This document shows, piece by piece, positions 1-9,549 of a stretch of 25,483 nt of DNA. Within the stretch, counting starts at the first letter, position 1. Each line of letters starts with the position of its first letter. Made by a program: the position numbers and the translations under genes. Where the stretch lies: the NCBI GenBank assembly GCA_003427395.1, contig BFEA01000742.1, positions 180,772-206,254 of the forward strand. Reading direction: 5' to 3'. This DNA is from Chara braunii. Taxonomy: Eukaryota > Streptophyta > Charophyceae > Charales > Characeae. Below the pieces are notes generated by a model, which was not told where the DNA came from, ran no database searches, and was given only the letters and a program-made list of their open reading frames with translations.

Positions 1-30
1 TTTTTTTTTTTTTTTTTTTTTTTTTTTTTT
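1..30 (-). repeat. Poly(A) tail of a minus-strand retrocopy (T30 on + strand)
   Basis: The window opens with 30 T. Read on the minus strand this is a 30-nt A tract lying directly after the GC-rich segment that follows the U6-like sequence, so it looks like the 3' tail of a retroposed transcript. The window edge cuts it, so its real length and any target-site duplication beyond it are unseen. Confidence 0.6.
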
Positions 31-111
31 CGGGCGCTGGGGCTGCCTGGAATGCCCGGCCGGGCACCCGGGCATGTACCCGGGGCATAAGTTGGGTGCC
101 CGGGCGCCCAG
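31..111 (-). other. GC-rich segment between U6-like sequence and poly(A)
   Basis: About 80 bp very rich in CCCGGG words. It includes a perfect 12-bp palindrome GCCCGGCCGGGC at 54-65 and the related words GGGCACCCGGGC (62-73) and GGGTGCCCGGGC (94-105), so it can fold strongly. On the minus strand it lies between the U6-like body and the A30 tail, which suggests it is the 3' part of a chimeric retrotranscript. I do not recognise its source family; it could also be an older GC-rich repeat into which the U6-like copy inserted. Confidence 0.4.
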
Positions 112-217
112 AAAAAACAGCCTGGCCATTTCTCAATTTATGCGTGCCATCCGTGCGCAGGGGCCATGCTAATCTTCTCTGTATCGCTCCAATCTTAACG
201 GATGTCTGGAAGGGCAC
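112..217 (-). ncRNA. U6 snRNA-like sequence, probably a retropseudogene
   Basis: Read on the minus strand from 217, this matches spliceosomal U6 snRNA over nearly its whole length of about 100 nt. The 31-nt block 184-154, which holds the ACAGAGA box and the AGC triad, appears identical to plant U6 as I know it. Differences cluster elsewhere: three substitutions just 5' of the block, three 3' of it, a diverged 5' stem-loop, and a changed 3' end that runs into a T6 (117-112). The minus-strand upstream region (218-330) shows neither the plant USE (RTCCCACATCG) nor a TATA box near -30. Functional U6 would pair with U2/U4 and the 5' splice site in the spliceosome. The substitutions, missing promoter and downstream poly(A) favour a retropseudogene, although the T6 terminator is intact. 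Confidence 0.85.
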
Positions 218-506
218 ATCCACTCTTATTCCTGCCATTCGACATCCTCAAGCTTTAGGCAAACTCACAACAAATACTAGATCCTGGTGAAAGAGTCAAC
301 CCACCCATTCAGTGCATTGGACCCAACGGCAGTGTGGTCGATCCCTGCACCCACAGCGGTGCAATCAAACACCTGCAGCCATCAGGTCATCAATCCTATG
401 AACCACCTGAAAAGGGCGCGCCTCGTGGAAACCAGCGCAGTTGTCAAATGTAGCAGTGATGCGCAGGGCACTGCAGGCTCAACACTGCCAAACGCGGTAT
501 AAACAA

Positions 507-666
507 GTTGTCCACGGACGACCTGCTTCACGTCTTTGTCTTCACAACTTCACATTCTTCTGAGTTTGTCCATGGATGACTTGCTCCAAATGTTCACAAC
601 TTCACACATGTTTCACACTTGTTTTGTGGAAACTTCACGCATGTTTCACACTTGTTTCGTGGAAAC
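507..666 (+). repeat. Diverged duplication plus 33-bp tandem repeat
   Basis: A stretch starting at 508 (TTGTCCACGGACGACCTGCT) recurs in diverged form from 566. It is followed by two adjacent 33-bp units, 601-633 and 634-666, differing at two positions. The 33-bp period keeps an 11-residue peptide repeat (core FHTCFVET) in the surrounding open frame 536-823. That frame has no other sign of coding and no recognisable domain, so I treat this as non-coding repeat DNA. Confidence 0.7.
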
Positions 667-1363
667 TACACACATCCACACATATTTCTCCGGAACACTC
701 GTGCAGTTCTGGACAACAACACATGAAGCAGGTCATCTGTGCCTGGGCGTATCCGTGATCAAGAAGGCGGATGGCCTAGGTTGCGGGGTCTCCCATTGCA
801 CCTTCGGGACTCGCCTGGCCTAGTCACACCCACGGCGGTGTTACTACGGCATTATTTCTGAACCCACACATCAAACGGGTTTAGACTTCACAATTTAGAC
901 TTTAAAGTTGGAAAACCACCACTACATTTACTACATTTGCCGACTGCACTGCTTTACCACAAGGCGCACCCTTTTCAGTTGGCTCATTGGATAGATGACC
1001 TGATGGCCACAGGTGTTTTTCACTGTCTGCAGGAGTCACCCCAATTTTTCAGGAGGCAGAGGTGGTGTGGTTGCATCACGCAGCAACCGCACTGCTGTTG
1101 TGCGCATGCACCACATTGGTGGGCCGGCTTCTCTCCCAGGGTCTTCACAGCAAATGGCGTAACCTGAAAACTGGGTTTTCCATTAGGAATAGTCGGGAAC
1201 AAAGTCTGACAACATCCACATAACAAATGTAACGTTGTAATCCTGTCATCAAGCATAGATAAACCACTTCTTCTGGTGAACATAACCAACGGTACGCCAT
1301 GAGTTGATCTGATATTTGATTGAATGAATAACAGCGAGTTTGCAACTTTGAGAAAAACAAACC
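667..1363. other. Unassigned non-coding stretch
   Basis: Apart from the repeats above, 218-1363 holds only short overlapping open frames on both strands, with low-complexity or unconvincing translations. I see no RNA gene, domain or splice-bounded exon that I can defend. Confidence 0.5.
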
Positions 1364-1387
1364 CACACACACACACACAAAAAAAAA
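1364..1387 (+). repeat. (CA)n microsatellite running into an A tract
   Basis: CACACACACACACACA at 1364-1379 is followed by about eight A. It is a simple repeat. Confidence 0.9.
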
Positions 1388-1459
1388 GAATGAAGTACAA
1401 GTTGTACAACTCACCAGGTGCAGACAGAGGAAGGATCGACCGACTGAGACCTCTTTCTC

Positions 1460-1583
1460 GATTCTATGAGTGGTGGCGCACGGCCGTTCTTAGTTGGTGG
1501 ATTGATTTGTCTAAAATTCTATGGGTGGTGGTATATGGCCTTTCTTTTTTTTCCCCCTTCTTAGTTGGTGGAGTGATTCGTCT
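1460..1583 (+). repeat. Two-copy diverged tandem repeat
   Basis: The unit beginning GATTCTATGAGTGGTGG (1460-1512) is repeated as AATTCTATGGGTGGTGG (1515-1583). Both copies end in TTCTTAGTTGGTGGA plus a GATTTGTCT/GATTCGTCT block. The second copy is longer because of a T8C5 insertion near 1545. Confidence 0.75.
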
Positions 1584-1716
1584 GGGAAAAACAAAAAACA
1601 AAATCAGAGTACTACAAACGAACAAGTCAGTCATAAACAAGCAAGCCTAAGAAGAATACCTATCAGCTGAGACGAGAAATTGAGACTCTTTAGTCAAAAG
1701 AAGAATGTAAACCAAC

Positions 1717-2096
1717 CTGCTACATTCCTCATATTCTGGTCCTGGGAACCCATGATGTTCTGCCCGTTGATGTCCATTAGCATGAATTGTTGTCCGGGAT
1801 TCATTCGCATCTGTCGCATCCTCTCTCCTTTCATGCCCGCCAGTTCTGCAGTTGCTGGTTCGGCTGTCAGTAGGTTGCAAGCTTCTGACGCTGTCAAAAC
1901 GGCTCTCGTGCTTTTTGTCATCTATGCCATCGGCAACCTGAAATTCATTCCCACAACACCCCATGGCCCGTTGATGATCCTCATCGCAATCGGCCTCATG
2001 CCTCTTACTACTTTCCTCGTGATCGTTGAGCCATTGAGCTTCATCCAGCTGGCTGTGTGCCACAGTTTCTCCATGTTCTTCATTATGCTGTGTCCT
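1717..2096 (-). CDS. Possible internal exon of an unknown acidic protein
   Basis: On the minus strand a frame open from 2156 to 1647 has an interior bounded by good splice signals. A T10-containing tract followed by CTGCTGCAG gives an acceptor before 2096, and GCAG|GTTGGT gives a donor after 1717. The 380-nt exon would start in phase 0 and leave two bases over. It would encode about 126 hydrophilic residues rich in D, E, H, N and R, with no domain I recognise. Composition resembles the acidic open frame at 14853-17027 on the same strand, which ends at a phase-0 donor, so the two could be exons of one gene. A G9 run between the T tract and the acceptor is unusual. Chance openness cannot be excluded. 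Confidence 0.3.
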
Positions 2097-2324
2097 CTGC
2101 AGCAGCCCCCCCCCAAAAAAAAAAGGTGTTAGGAATGAACAGCTTGTTGGTGACATGGCTGGTAGGGACTGTTAAGCAGGGCAGAGTACATGCTGTCAAC
2201 AAGTCAGTAAGGAAAGAACAATAAGGCTCTCTGGATTAACCCCTCCCTTCTGCTTTGTCAGGGGCTAGACCAGGGGGCAGCGGAGCATTTCAGGGATTTC
2301 GACGTACTGGAGATGAAAGAGGTT

Positions 2325-2396
2325 GGCGAGGGGAAAGGGTGGGGGAGGGGTGGAGTAGCGGGGAGTGGAAGGGGGGGGCAGCGGAGCAAGGAAAGG
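2325..2396 (+). other. G-rich stretch
   Basis: Many G runs of three to eight bases occur between 2328 and 2390 (GGGTGGGGGAGGGG, then GGGG and GGGGGGGG), enough for G-quadruplex folding on the plus strand. No gene is attached to it. Confidence 0.5.
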
Positions 2397-2605
2397 AGGT
2401 GGCAGCTAATGGAAGTGGTTCTGCTAACCACCTTTTGCTGGAAATTCTCATATTAATTTGATTTATGATTTATCCGATTTTATTGTCTATATTGTATCAA
2501 GGACACCTGTCCTTTCTCACGTCACTTAAATTTGGATTAGCACGCCCCCCCCTGTGCAGGGATGAAACTCGTAAATCAACAATTACAAATTTAGAGTAAT
2601 TAGAA

Positions 2606-2616
2606 GATGTATTGCA
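2606..2616 (+). repeat. Left target-site duplication of the SINE
   Basis: GATGTATTGCA here is repeated exactly at 2833-2843, on the far side of the SINE and its A16 tail. Confidence 0.85.
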
Positions 2617-2832
2617 CGCCAATGGGCCTAGCTCAGTTGGTACACCCACAAACTGTTGAAATACAGACCAAAGTTCGAATCCAGATACAATCGGATAACC
2701 AGAATCACCTCTCCTAGGAAGGAGCCTGCTTTTCAAAAAAAAAGAAAAAAGAAACGAAGTTCTGAAATATCTGGGACCGGTCAGTTCAATGATGATATCT
2801 CAAGGCCGTAAGGTGAAAAAAAAAAAAAAAAG
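2617..2832 (+). mobile_element. tRNA-derived SINE, complete with target-site duplication
   Basis: The 5' part (from about 2624) is tRNA-like: an A box TAGCTCAGTTGGTA at 2629-2642 and a B box AGTTCGAATCC at 2672-2682, the internal pol III promoter. A tRNA-unrelated body follows, with an internal A-rich spacer (2735-2753), a second body segment and a 16-nt poly(A) (2816-2831). Perfect 11-bp duplications (2606-2616 and 2833-2843) bracket it, showing insertion by target-primed reverse transcription, presumably using a LINE machinery like that encoded elsewhere in this window. It is not a working tRNA gene because the acceptor stem does not close. The internal A-rich spacer suggests a composite of two joined units. 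Confidence 0.85.
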
Positions 2833-2843
2833 GATGTATTGCA
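2833..2843 (+). repeat. Right target-site duplication of the SINE
   Basis: This is a perfect copy of 2606-2616, immediately after the poly(A) and one extra G. Confidence 0.85.
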
Positions 2844-4724
2844 GCGTGAGGCATCGCCAACGCGCCGTCGGTTAGCGCGACCAGGTAACGCAGCGCTATT
2901 TTGTGCTAGCACCCGCTGCCTCGACCCACAGGAAAGCTCTGCCCAGGCGATTCCACACGGCCACTTTCCCACCCATGCCAGTTCTGGCCCGGCTGCCCTG
3001 TTTTGAACTTTAAGACAGGGCTGCAAGTGACGTCATCGCCATGTAGCCGCCCTCTGTGCTCTGCGCGCGTGCCCACCTCTCACGTCCATCGAAGGAGACA
3101 GGTTGTTCCGTTGGAGTGAACCCACCCGTTAGCAGCAACGACGAAGCTGTACCAGGAGTTGTCACCTTTCCCTCCCGAAGTCGCCCTCGCGCACAAACAG
3201 CCACTCGAAGACTCACGAGCCTCAGCTCCTCACCAATCAAGGAGTGGCTCCACGATCGAGATCCAGTGGTGAGACCTCTTCAAGGTTCCATTGCCACGAG
3301 CAAACGACAGTCAGTCAATCATTTAGGCCCCTAGCTGCACGCACACAGCTATGGTGGAGCGGACCAGGGCGGAGGAGGAGGAAGAAGGTAGTCTAGGGGG
3401 AGATGGTGGGGGTACTTACCTGGCTATGGTGGACGGCATCTTCATCTTCTTGGCTGACGCTGCACCTGGAAGGCCCAGTGGGGGCGCGCTGCATCAAGGA
3501 AATCTTCAGGGAAGAGTTAGGTATGGCGGCCTTAGTAGAGGAGACGTATCAGCTTTGCATTGTGCTTTGAACACCGGAGCAGGGCTCGGCTAATCCGCCA
3601 TAGCCAAGCCGGAGGTAGAGGAAGGTGTAGGTCATGGCTATGGTGGACCTCATGTGTTGCTGGCAGTAAGGAGGAGATTCGGACATTGGTTCTGGTTCAT
3701 TCTTTCATTGTTATTATTATTGTTTTTTGTATTGAAGAGATTGGGGCGGATAAGGAGGTTGAAGGTGATGGCGAGTCGGAGGGGGATTTGACATTGGTCT
3801 TTGCTGGTGTTCATCTTCTTCTTCTTCTCCCATTCTTTATTCTTCTCCTTCCTTTGTCTATTTCTCTTTCCAAGTTCTTTCATTTCAGTTGCAATGGAAT
3901 GACATTGTTTCTTTGTGTAATTGTACTTCAAGATAGCCAGGATCATAACAATACATGGAAAAAGGGAAAGAAAGGAAAATCCAAGCGTAGCAACCAAGAA
4001 TGATCCTCCTCACCCCTTGTCACCTCTCACCCCTTCCCCACCCACTTCACCCTTTGACACGAGCAGTAGCTCTCGCTGACAACCCCGTATCACAACCTCC
4101 CCTTCGGCCACCCTCTCCCTCTCCATTTCGCAATCCTTCCCAGACATTCATCCATACCTTCCAACACAATAGTCACCCGCGTTATTTAAGACCTCAATCG
4201 AATCTATTAGAAGAGATCAGCGTTAGCACGACAAGGTAGGAAAAAGGGGGAAAAAAGAAGGAAAAATAAACGAAAACACAAGAACCCGCAACACTGTTAT
4301 GTGTTCGATTGATTCACAACTCAAACCCGCATTCAAATGTTCCCATACACATCTGCAATGACAGGCAAAATGGAGAGAGCAGATTCACACCATAGCCATG
4401 GAGAGATATTGCACAGTGGAAGCCAAAGCCAGATATAAAAATTGAGAGAAAAATGTATCAATCACTTATTTATTACACCCCCTGCTCTCCTCCTGTCAAC
4501 TGAACAACTCCAAGAATCTCAACCACGAAATCTGTTCCACCTCCAATTAACCCCCGACAATACACTTCAATGAAGCTTCACTGAAACTTCCTCTTCTCCC
4601 TACGACCCCCAGCCTCCAATGATAGCCCACTGTTGAAAACAGCATCTCATCATGCCCCGAGCCCGTGAGTACAGGCGCTGATCTGGCATGAGCCAGATAT
4701 CAAGTTGCAGCGCCGCAAACCACC
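2844..4724. other. Unassigned stretch with simple-sequence patches
   Basis: I find no convincing gene here. Notable bits are a CRE-like GTGACGTCAT at 3027-3036, three occurrences of the word GCTATGGTGGA (about 3349, 3423 and 3635), a TTATTATTATTG patch near 3710 and CTT repeats near 3820-3845. The open frames (for example 3056-3334 and 3560-4003) run through low-complexity DNA and have no recognisable domain. Confidence 0.4.
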
Positions 4725-4952
4725 ATGAAGAAGAAGGCGAACCTCGATGAAGAAGATGATGGCTGCCCTGGTATGGCAGCAACCAGCAATAAGCCGCTTG
4801 ATGAACAGCGGCGTCCTTCAACCCCCACAAATAGCAGCGTGATGGGAGTGGCATCAGCACCTGGAAGACCTCCTACCGGTGCTGCCTCCTCAAGCAGCAG
4901 GGTGCCCCAGCTATGGCTGCCCAAGTTCCCCTTCGAAGAGGAAGAAGACTGA
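4725..4952 (+). CDS. Small hypothetical open frame (75 codons), doubtful
   Basis: ATG in a reasonable context (ACCATGA) opens a 75-residue frame rich in S, P, E and K. It begins MKKKANLDEEDDG and ends in an acidic tail. No domain, signal peptide or membrane segment is seen, and the opposite strand is open over the same interval. It may be chance or a fragment of a disordered exon. Confidence 0.15.
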   Translation: MKKKANLDEEDDGCPGMAATSNKPLDEQRRPSTPTNSSVMGVASAPGRPPTGAASSSSRVPQLWLPKFPFEEEED

Positions 4953-5850
4953 GCGCTGAAATAGTGCCGCTCACGTACTCCCGTCACCACTACCAAAAAA
5001 ATGAGAAAAGAACCCCAAACTTCTCGGCCTCTCCCTACTTCTACCCGACTTCCCTACATAGCAGTCACCTACGAACCTATCCGACCGTCGAAACAGCAAA
5101 CATCTACGGCCAAACGGTCAAGATCTGCCTACATGCATCTGGATGGAAATCTAGACTACGGGGACCCAAGTCTAGGACACACAAGCGAGAGACCTACGGG
5201 CCTACCAGTTTCCAGAAGAGCAGAAAAGGACAAACCAGCAAGACCTGAATGGTCTAAGACTGCCAAATAGACTACCAGCGATAGGTTCACGGATCAAGCC
5301 CAGCAGGACTCAAAGCTAGTAATCAACACATACAAACTGTAGGTCACGGGATGAAGTCCCGAAGGGCTCAGAATAGGCAAACAGTTGACAAACTTAGTAT
5401 ACAGCCCGCGTGAGCAACTGCAATTCATTGCAATACAAACCTGTGACAACCGACAATTAGCTTAGTGTCTTGCAATAGTAATATGAGAAGAAGAGGAACG
5501 AGGATGTACCTTCCACCATCCCACGCCCCACAGCCCACACCTTTCCAGTGTTTCCACATATCCCCCCTCCCTCTCCCCCCCCCCGGTTCCTCTATCCTCC
5601 AGTTCATCATGGCGATGACATTTCTAGCGGCCAAGCTACAATCCACTGGAACGAACACAGAAAAGAAACAGGAGACGACAGTTGATCATCAAACACTTGG
5701 GATTCCTGCGGAAATCTACAAAAATAAAAGAGGGAAAAGTCACCAAGAAAATAAAAAAGACGGGGTAGAAGAAGTGACAGCATGGAGTTATCCCAAAGAA
5801 AAGCTTGCCGCCACAAATGGATTGTACGGAAAACATGCAGTAGTTTGAAA
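4953..5850. other. Unassigned stretch
   Basis: Open frames at 4913-5270 and 5465-5848 have compositionally biased translations without recognisable motifs. A C10 run lies near 5576-5585. I see no structured RNA or transposon ends. Confidence 0.4.
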
Positions 5851-6049
5851 CCACCAGTACTTGGCCCATACATCGGCCGCGGCGCTTCCTCGTTCATGAG
5901 CCGTGCCTTTAGGGCTTCGGGGTACCGGACCACAATGGCTGGAAGCGCCAGCCTAAAACGAAACGAAAAGTCATACTGGCGGTTCATACGAACTCGGCGT
6001 GCAGAGTGCTCCGAGGCCCGGCATCGATAGCTGGGCCAAGTACTGGTGG
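5851..6049. mobile_element. Inverted-repeat-bounded element, possible MITE or foldback
   Basis: CCACCAGTACTTGGCCCA at 5851-5868 is matched by its exact reverse complement at 6032-6049. Just inside the arms the pairing continues imperfectly (ATCG on both sides, then GC-rich). A second internal inverted pair, GGCGCTTCC (5881-5889) and GGAAGCGCC (5941-5949), adds to the fold. There is no transposase and I could not define a target-site duplication, so superfamily assignment is open. It may instead be a structured transcript or a chance foldback, but 18 perfect bases 160 bp apart are unlikely by chance. Confidence 0.5.
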
Positions 6050-6617
6050 CTTAACCTTGTCCAATGCAGGCGCTCGTCTTCCCACCATTGGAAAGAAGGA
6101 AGTGGCTAGTTAAAATAGTCCAAGATCATGAGAACATCAAAACAGAGGTTGGTCAGTTCTCACTGAATTTTCGGCATTCGGAGGGTTCGACATAGAAGCA
6201 GGATAGTGACATGATAGGGTTCTCTGACTTGTCAGTAGGAGAGGGAGGGTATTTCTGGCCTCCGATCGAGGTTGGTCTAAAGGGTTGAAGGCCCATTTTC
6301 CAGACACTCAATTTTGCCTGCCCATGGACTGCCGAATACTTGTGGGGGTCAAGCCTAGCGGTGGAAGCCATATGTGTCGCATTTGTGCCAGAATTTCTCT
6401 GACCACCAAATTATTCCCCCCCCCTCCTCTAACATTTTCCCCTCAAACAGCAGCAGCATGTGCCCTGCATCCATGAACTTTTTCATTTGTTGAAGGAGAT
6501 CAGAGTAAAACGTCACCACAGTAGGGACACCCAACATTTGTGCCCCCTCCTCTGGGGCCAACCCACTCCTATCTGACCGCCATGCTGCGAATAGGGGTGT
6601 ACTGGTGGTTCAGTGGA
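6050..6617. other. Unassigned stretch
   Basis: Two overlapping minus-strand frames (6153-6371 and 6355-6561) are open. The second, of 68 codons, contains a plausible folded-looking segment (DLLQQMKKFMDAGHMLLLF), but I cannot match it to a family. A C8 run lies near 6417-6424. Confidence 0.35.
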
Positions 6618-6775
6618 TCAGGGTCTCCCAGCCTTAATGGGAGATGGGAGAAGCGGGTGAGTCTCAGGTTGTATTCATTTTTGCGGCTTGCCAGTGGAGT
6701 AGGAACCAGACTGATGCTCCACAGAACAGAAGGGAGCCATCACCAGAAGGCAGAGATGAGCCTTTTTTTTTTTTT
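6618..6775 (+). mobile_element. Retroposon family B, copy 1 (ends in T13)
   Basis: This aligns with 13056-13215 along most of its length, with several small gaps. The best block, 6700-6726 against 13132-13158, has three mismatches in 27 bases. Upstream, TGGTTCAGTGG (6604-6614) resembles a pol III A box, so a tRNA origin is possible, but no good B box is visible. Copy 1 ends AGATGAGCC followed by T13, while copy 2 ends in poly(A). No open frame is present. Confidence 0.6.
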
Positions 6776-6824
6776 GAATTGGCACTTCACCCAACCCGCC
6801 CACATTCTTTTAAGTACAGCCCGA

Positions 6825-6854
<30 letters not shown>
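6776..6854 (+). repeat. Short unique segment ending in A26
   Basis: About 50 bp rich in C and A follow the T13 of retroposon B and end in a 26-nt A tract (6829-6854). It looks like the 3' end of a strongly 5'-truncated retrotransposon. LINE copy 1 begins just after it, so the A tract may have served as its insertion site. Confidence 0.45.
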
Positions 6855-6855
<1 letters not shown>

Positions 6856-6875
6856 CTCAAGGTGACCCAACCCCC

Positions 6876-7126
6876 ACGACGAGCGACTGCAGATAAGCTG
6901 GGAAAACGATAAGGGAGACACCCAGTTTGCTGATATGAGACCCTTCACGGCCATCTACGAGAAGGCAGTGGAACTGAGGGGAGACCAGGAATGGAAGCCT
7001 TGGGAACTGATCTGCAAGATCCCATTCCAGCTCCTGGGACCAAAGGAAGGGGTGGACAGAATCGCACTCAGCATGGCCGCCCTCCTGCGAGAGGAATGGC
7101 TGGGCAAACAGCAGAGCAGGCTGTAG
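6876..7126 (+). pseudogene. LINE ORF1 C-terminal fragment
   Basis: The frame is open from about 6876 to a TAG at 7124. Its segment AVELRGDQEW...PFQLLG...AALLREEW aligns with the plus-strand frame at 23136-23300 of the second LINE copy (AVLKGDLNW...PYGLLG...STAIAVKMDAF). That second segment lies downstream of a CCHC knuckle, which identifies this as the ORF1 C-terminal domain. ORF1 proteins bind the LINE RNA. Everything upstream, including the knuckle, is missing because of 5' truncation. Confidence 0.65.
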
Positions 7127-7232
7127 CCAAAATCACGGAGGAAAGGGCAAAGAAGGAAGAGAGAAGGAAAATGCCGCCGCCACGTCAACAAACATTCACA
7201 GCCCAGATCCAAGAGTCTGAGGCATCTCCTAA

Positions 7233-8457
7233 ATGGAATCCTCCCTCGAGGACTGGGCACCCCACAGAAACAAAAGTTTCAGACCTACAACTGAACAAGA
7301 TATCCTAGCCGAAATCAGAAAACAACCTGAAATCACATTTTGCTCCTGGAGCGTGAACGGCCTAGCCTCAGTGTTGGACAACCCAATCAAATGGAAAAAC
7401 CTGTCAGAAAGCATAGGACGGTTCGGACCTGACCCCCCGGACATAACATGCCTGCAAGAGACCCACCTTACCGACAATGAAGACCACCAAAAAATTAGAA
7501 CAGCTCTCATCAGAAAACTTTTCTTGGTTAAAAAGGCCTATTGGACACATGCCTCACAGAATGGCTCGGCCGGCACAGTCATCCTCCTACACCAACGCTC
7601 AAGGGCGAATAATGATATAACAATCGAGAATACATGGCAGAACGTCTCAAGCCGATGGATCAACTTGGACCTCAAATTCAAGGAAGAAGAACTCCCGATC
7701 ATAAGAATCTACGGCCCCACTGTTCAAGCAGATAAAACTCCCTTCCTTCACATGGTGGAACAACTAATCCCCGGGCACAAACACGCAATTCTCATAGGAG
7801 ATTGGAACTTTGTACAGAATCCCGCACTAGACAGAATCTCACACTCCACGGACCCTTCACAACAATCAAACAACCTGAATCTCTCAGATTTCATGACAAG
7901 AAAAAACCTAATAGACCCGTTTCGTATACTGCACTCAAACAGCAGAAGATTCTCATGCGTACGTAAGATCACGCAAGGCAGAACATCATTCTCCAGAATA
8001 GACTTCTTCCTCACCTCTGATTCATTGATAGGAGCCCTACACGATTGCAATATAGGAAACTCACCATATCATAGTGGCCTTGATCACAAACCAATCACAT
8101 TAGCCCTCAGACTCACGCCATTGGGCTACACATGCAAAAGTTTTTGCCGTTTCAACAATTCATTGCTCACCTCCCAAGCCTTCCAGAGTGAGCTCGCCAC
8201 CATCCTTGCAAACACAATCGATCATCACCCCAGCGAAAAGATCTACACCAATTTCCCAAAACTCCTCAAGGAAATAAGTTCAAAGGTAGCCCAAACATCA
8301 AGAAGACTAGCAGCAAAGAGGAAGGAAAGAGAGGAAACTCTAAAAGATGCAATAGACATAGCAGAGCTCAACCTACAACAAAACCCTAATTCTACCTTCT
8401 TCTCCGAACTATTTTCAAAATCTAAAGAAGAATTAGCAGAATGGACAAAACTAAAAC
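7233..8457 (+). pseudogene. LINE ORF2 endonuclease domain (APE type)
   Basis: Continuously open for about 408 codons. The endonuclease/exonuclease/phosphatase fold is shown by its motifs in order: WSVNG (Asn42), LQET (Glu76), IYGP, GDWN (Asp190, Asn192), SRIDFF (Asp257) and LDHKP (Asp284-His285). This enzyme nicks target DNA to prime reverse transcription. All catalytic residues I can identify are kept. A basic linker follows (about residues 300-408). The frame then shifts near 8458 so that the RT continues in another frame; the open frame formally runs to 8507. The ATG at 7233 is 107 bp after the ORF1 stop, in line with a bicistronic LINE. Confidence 0.9.
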
Positions 8458-9549
8458 TTAAGAGGCCTTCAACTAAGAGCAAGAGTGAGGGACTGGGAGT
8501 TAAATGAGAAAATGTCCAAATTCTTCTTTCAGAAAATTAAAGCCAATTCCAGAAACGCCAAGATAGAAAGCCTCCTAGACGAAAATGATAAACCCACCAC
8601 AGAAACCACACAACTGATCAACATAGCTACCAAATTCTATAAAGAACTCTACACTAGCAAAACGACCTCAGACGACAACACTGATGTGAAAAGAGCCAGA
8701 AAGAAATTCCTGACACACTTGGATCATAGCCTTTCAGTAGAAGCTGGCAACAAACTGGAGGAACCAATCACACTCGAAGAACTTCATGTAGCCCTCAAGG
8801 ACCTAAAACCCAACAAAGCGCCAGGCAAAGATGGCCTCTCAAAAGAATTCTGGGCCAAATGCTGGCCCTCACTCGGCCCTCTTTGCTTACGCTTCCTTAA
8901 TAAGGCATGGGAACAAAAATCCTTGGGGCCAGACCTGAGCACCGGAGTATTGACCTTACTCTATAAGAAAGGAGACAGAAAGAACATAAAAAACTATAGA
9001 CCCATCTCTCTTCTCAATGTCGCCTACAAAATCCTGGCCAAACTCCTAGCCACAAGAATTAACCACATCACCGGTAACTGCTTCCATCTGGACCAAACAG
9101 GATTCACTCCAGGCAGACTCATACTAGATAACGTTATGACCCTCTGTGAGTCCACAAGGCTAATCACTCAGAAACGAATAACGACAGCAATACTCTTCTT
9201 TGACTTTGAGAAAGCCTACGACCAAGTCAATTGGGACTTCCTATAGACCTGTATGGAGAAAATGGGAGTGGGCCCAAATTTCCATAAATGGGTGAGAATC
9301 CTTTACAAAGACGCACAGGGCATAGTCCAGGTAAATGGCTTCCTCTCCAACCCATACAAAATCACAAGATCGGTAAGACAGGGAGACCCACTGGCAGCCC
9401 CCATTTTCCTCTTCATTATGGAAGCAATCGCGGCCTTCCTCAGAAAGGACAAATCTATAGGAAGACTAAATAGTATCAAGGACGAAAGAGGGCACACACT
9501 CCATCTCTCGTCTACCCTGCTTTTCGCAGATGACCTTCAATCCTTATAA
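8458..9549 (+). pseudogene. LINE ORF2 reverse transcriptase core, disrupted
   Basis: After a frameshift near 8458 the protein continues (LQLRARVRDWELNEKMSKFF) into an RT domain. It has APGKDG, NYRPISLL at 8992, motif A FDFEKAYD with the catalytic Asp at 9202-9204, motif B RQGDPLAAP at 9376-9402, and motif C FADD at 9523-9534 with its Asp pair at 9529-9534. An in-frame TAG at 9244-9246 sits right after motif A (NWDFL*TCMEKMG). A stop at 9547 after FADDLQSL marks another frameshift. The RT would copy LINE RNA at the nick. All catalytic Asp codons survive, but the reading frame is broken twice. Confidence 0.92.

Noticed and set aside
1020-1414. Minus-strand open frames of 89 and 129 codons
   Set aside because: They run through a CA microsatellite and an A tract, giving Cys/Val and Phe runs. 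No motif or splice boundary supports them.
1680-2132. 150-codon hydrophobic plus-strand frame suggestive of a membrane protein
   Set aside because: It is the complement of the hydrophilic minus-strand exon candidate, which has splice signals; the hydrophobicity is an antisense effect.
2624-2695. An intact tRNA gene
   Set aside because: A and B boxes are good, but the 5' and 3' ends do not pair into an acceptor stem, and a body, A16 and target-site duplication show it is a SINE head.
3560-4003. 147-codon plus-strand open frame and its antisense partner
   Set aside because: The translation is dominated by Leu/Ile/Asn runs from TTC, TTA and TTG simple sequence.
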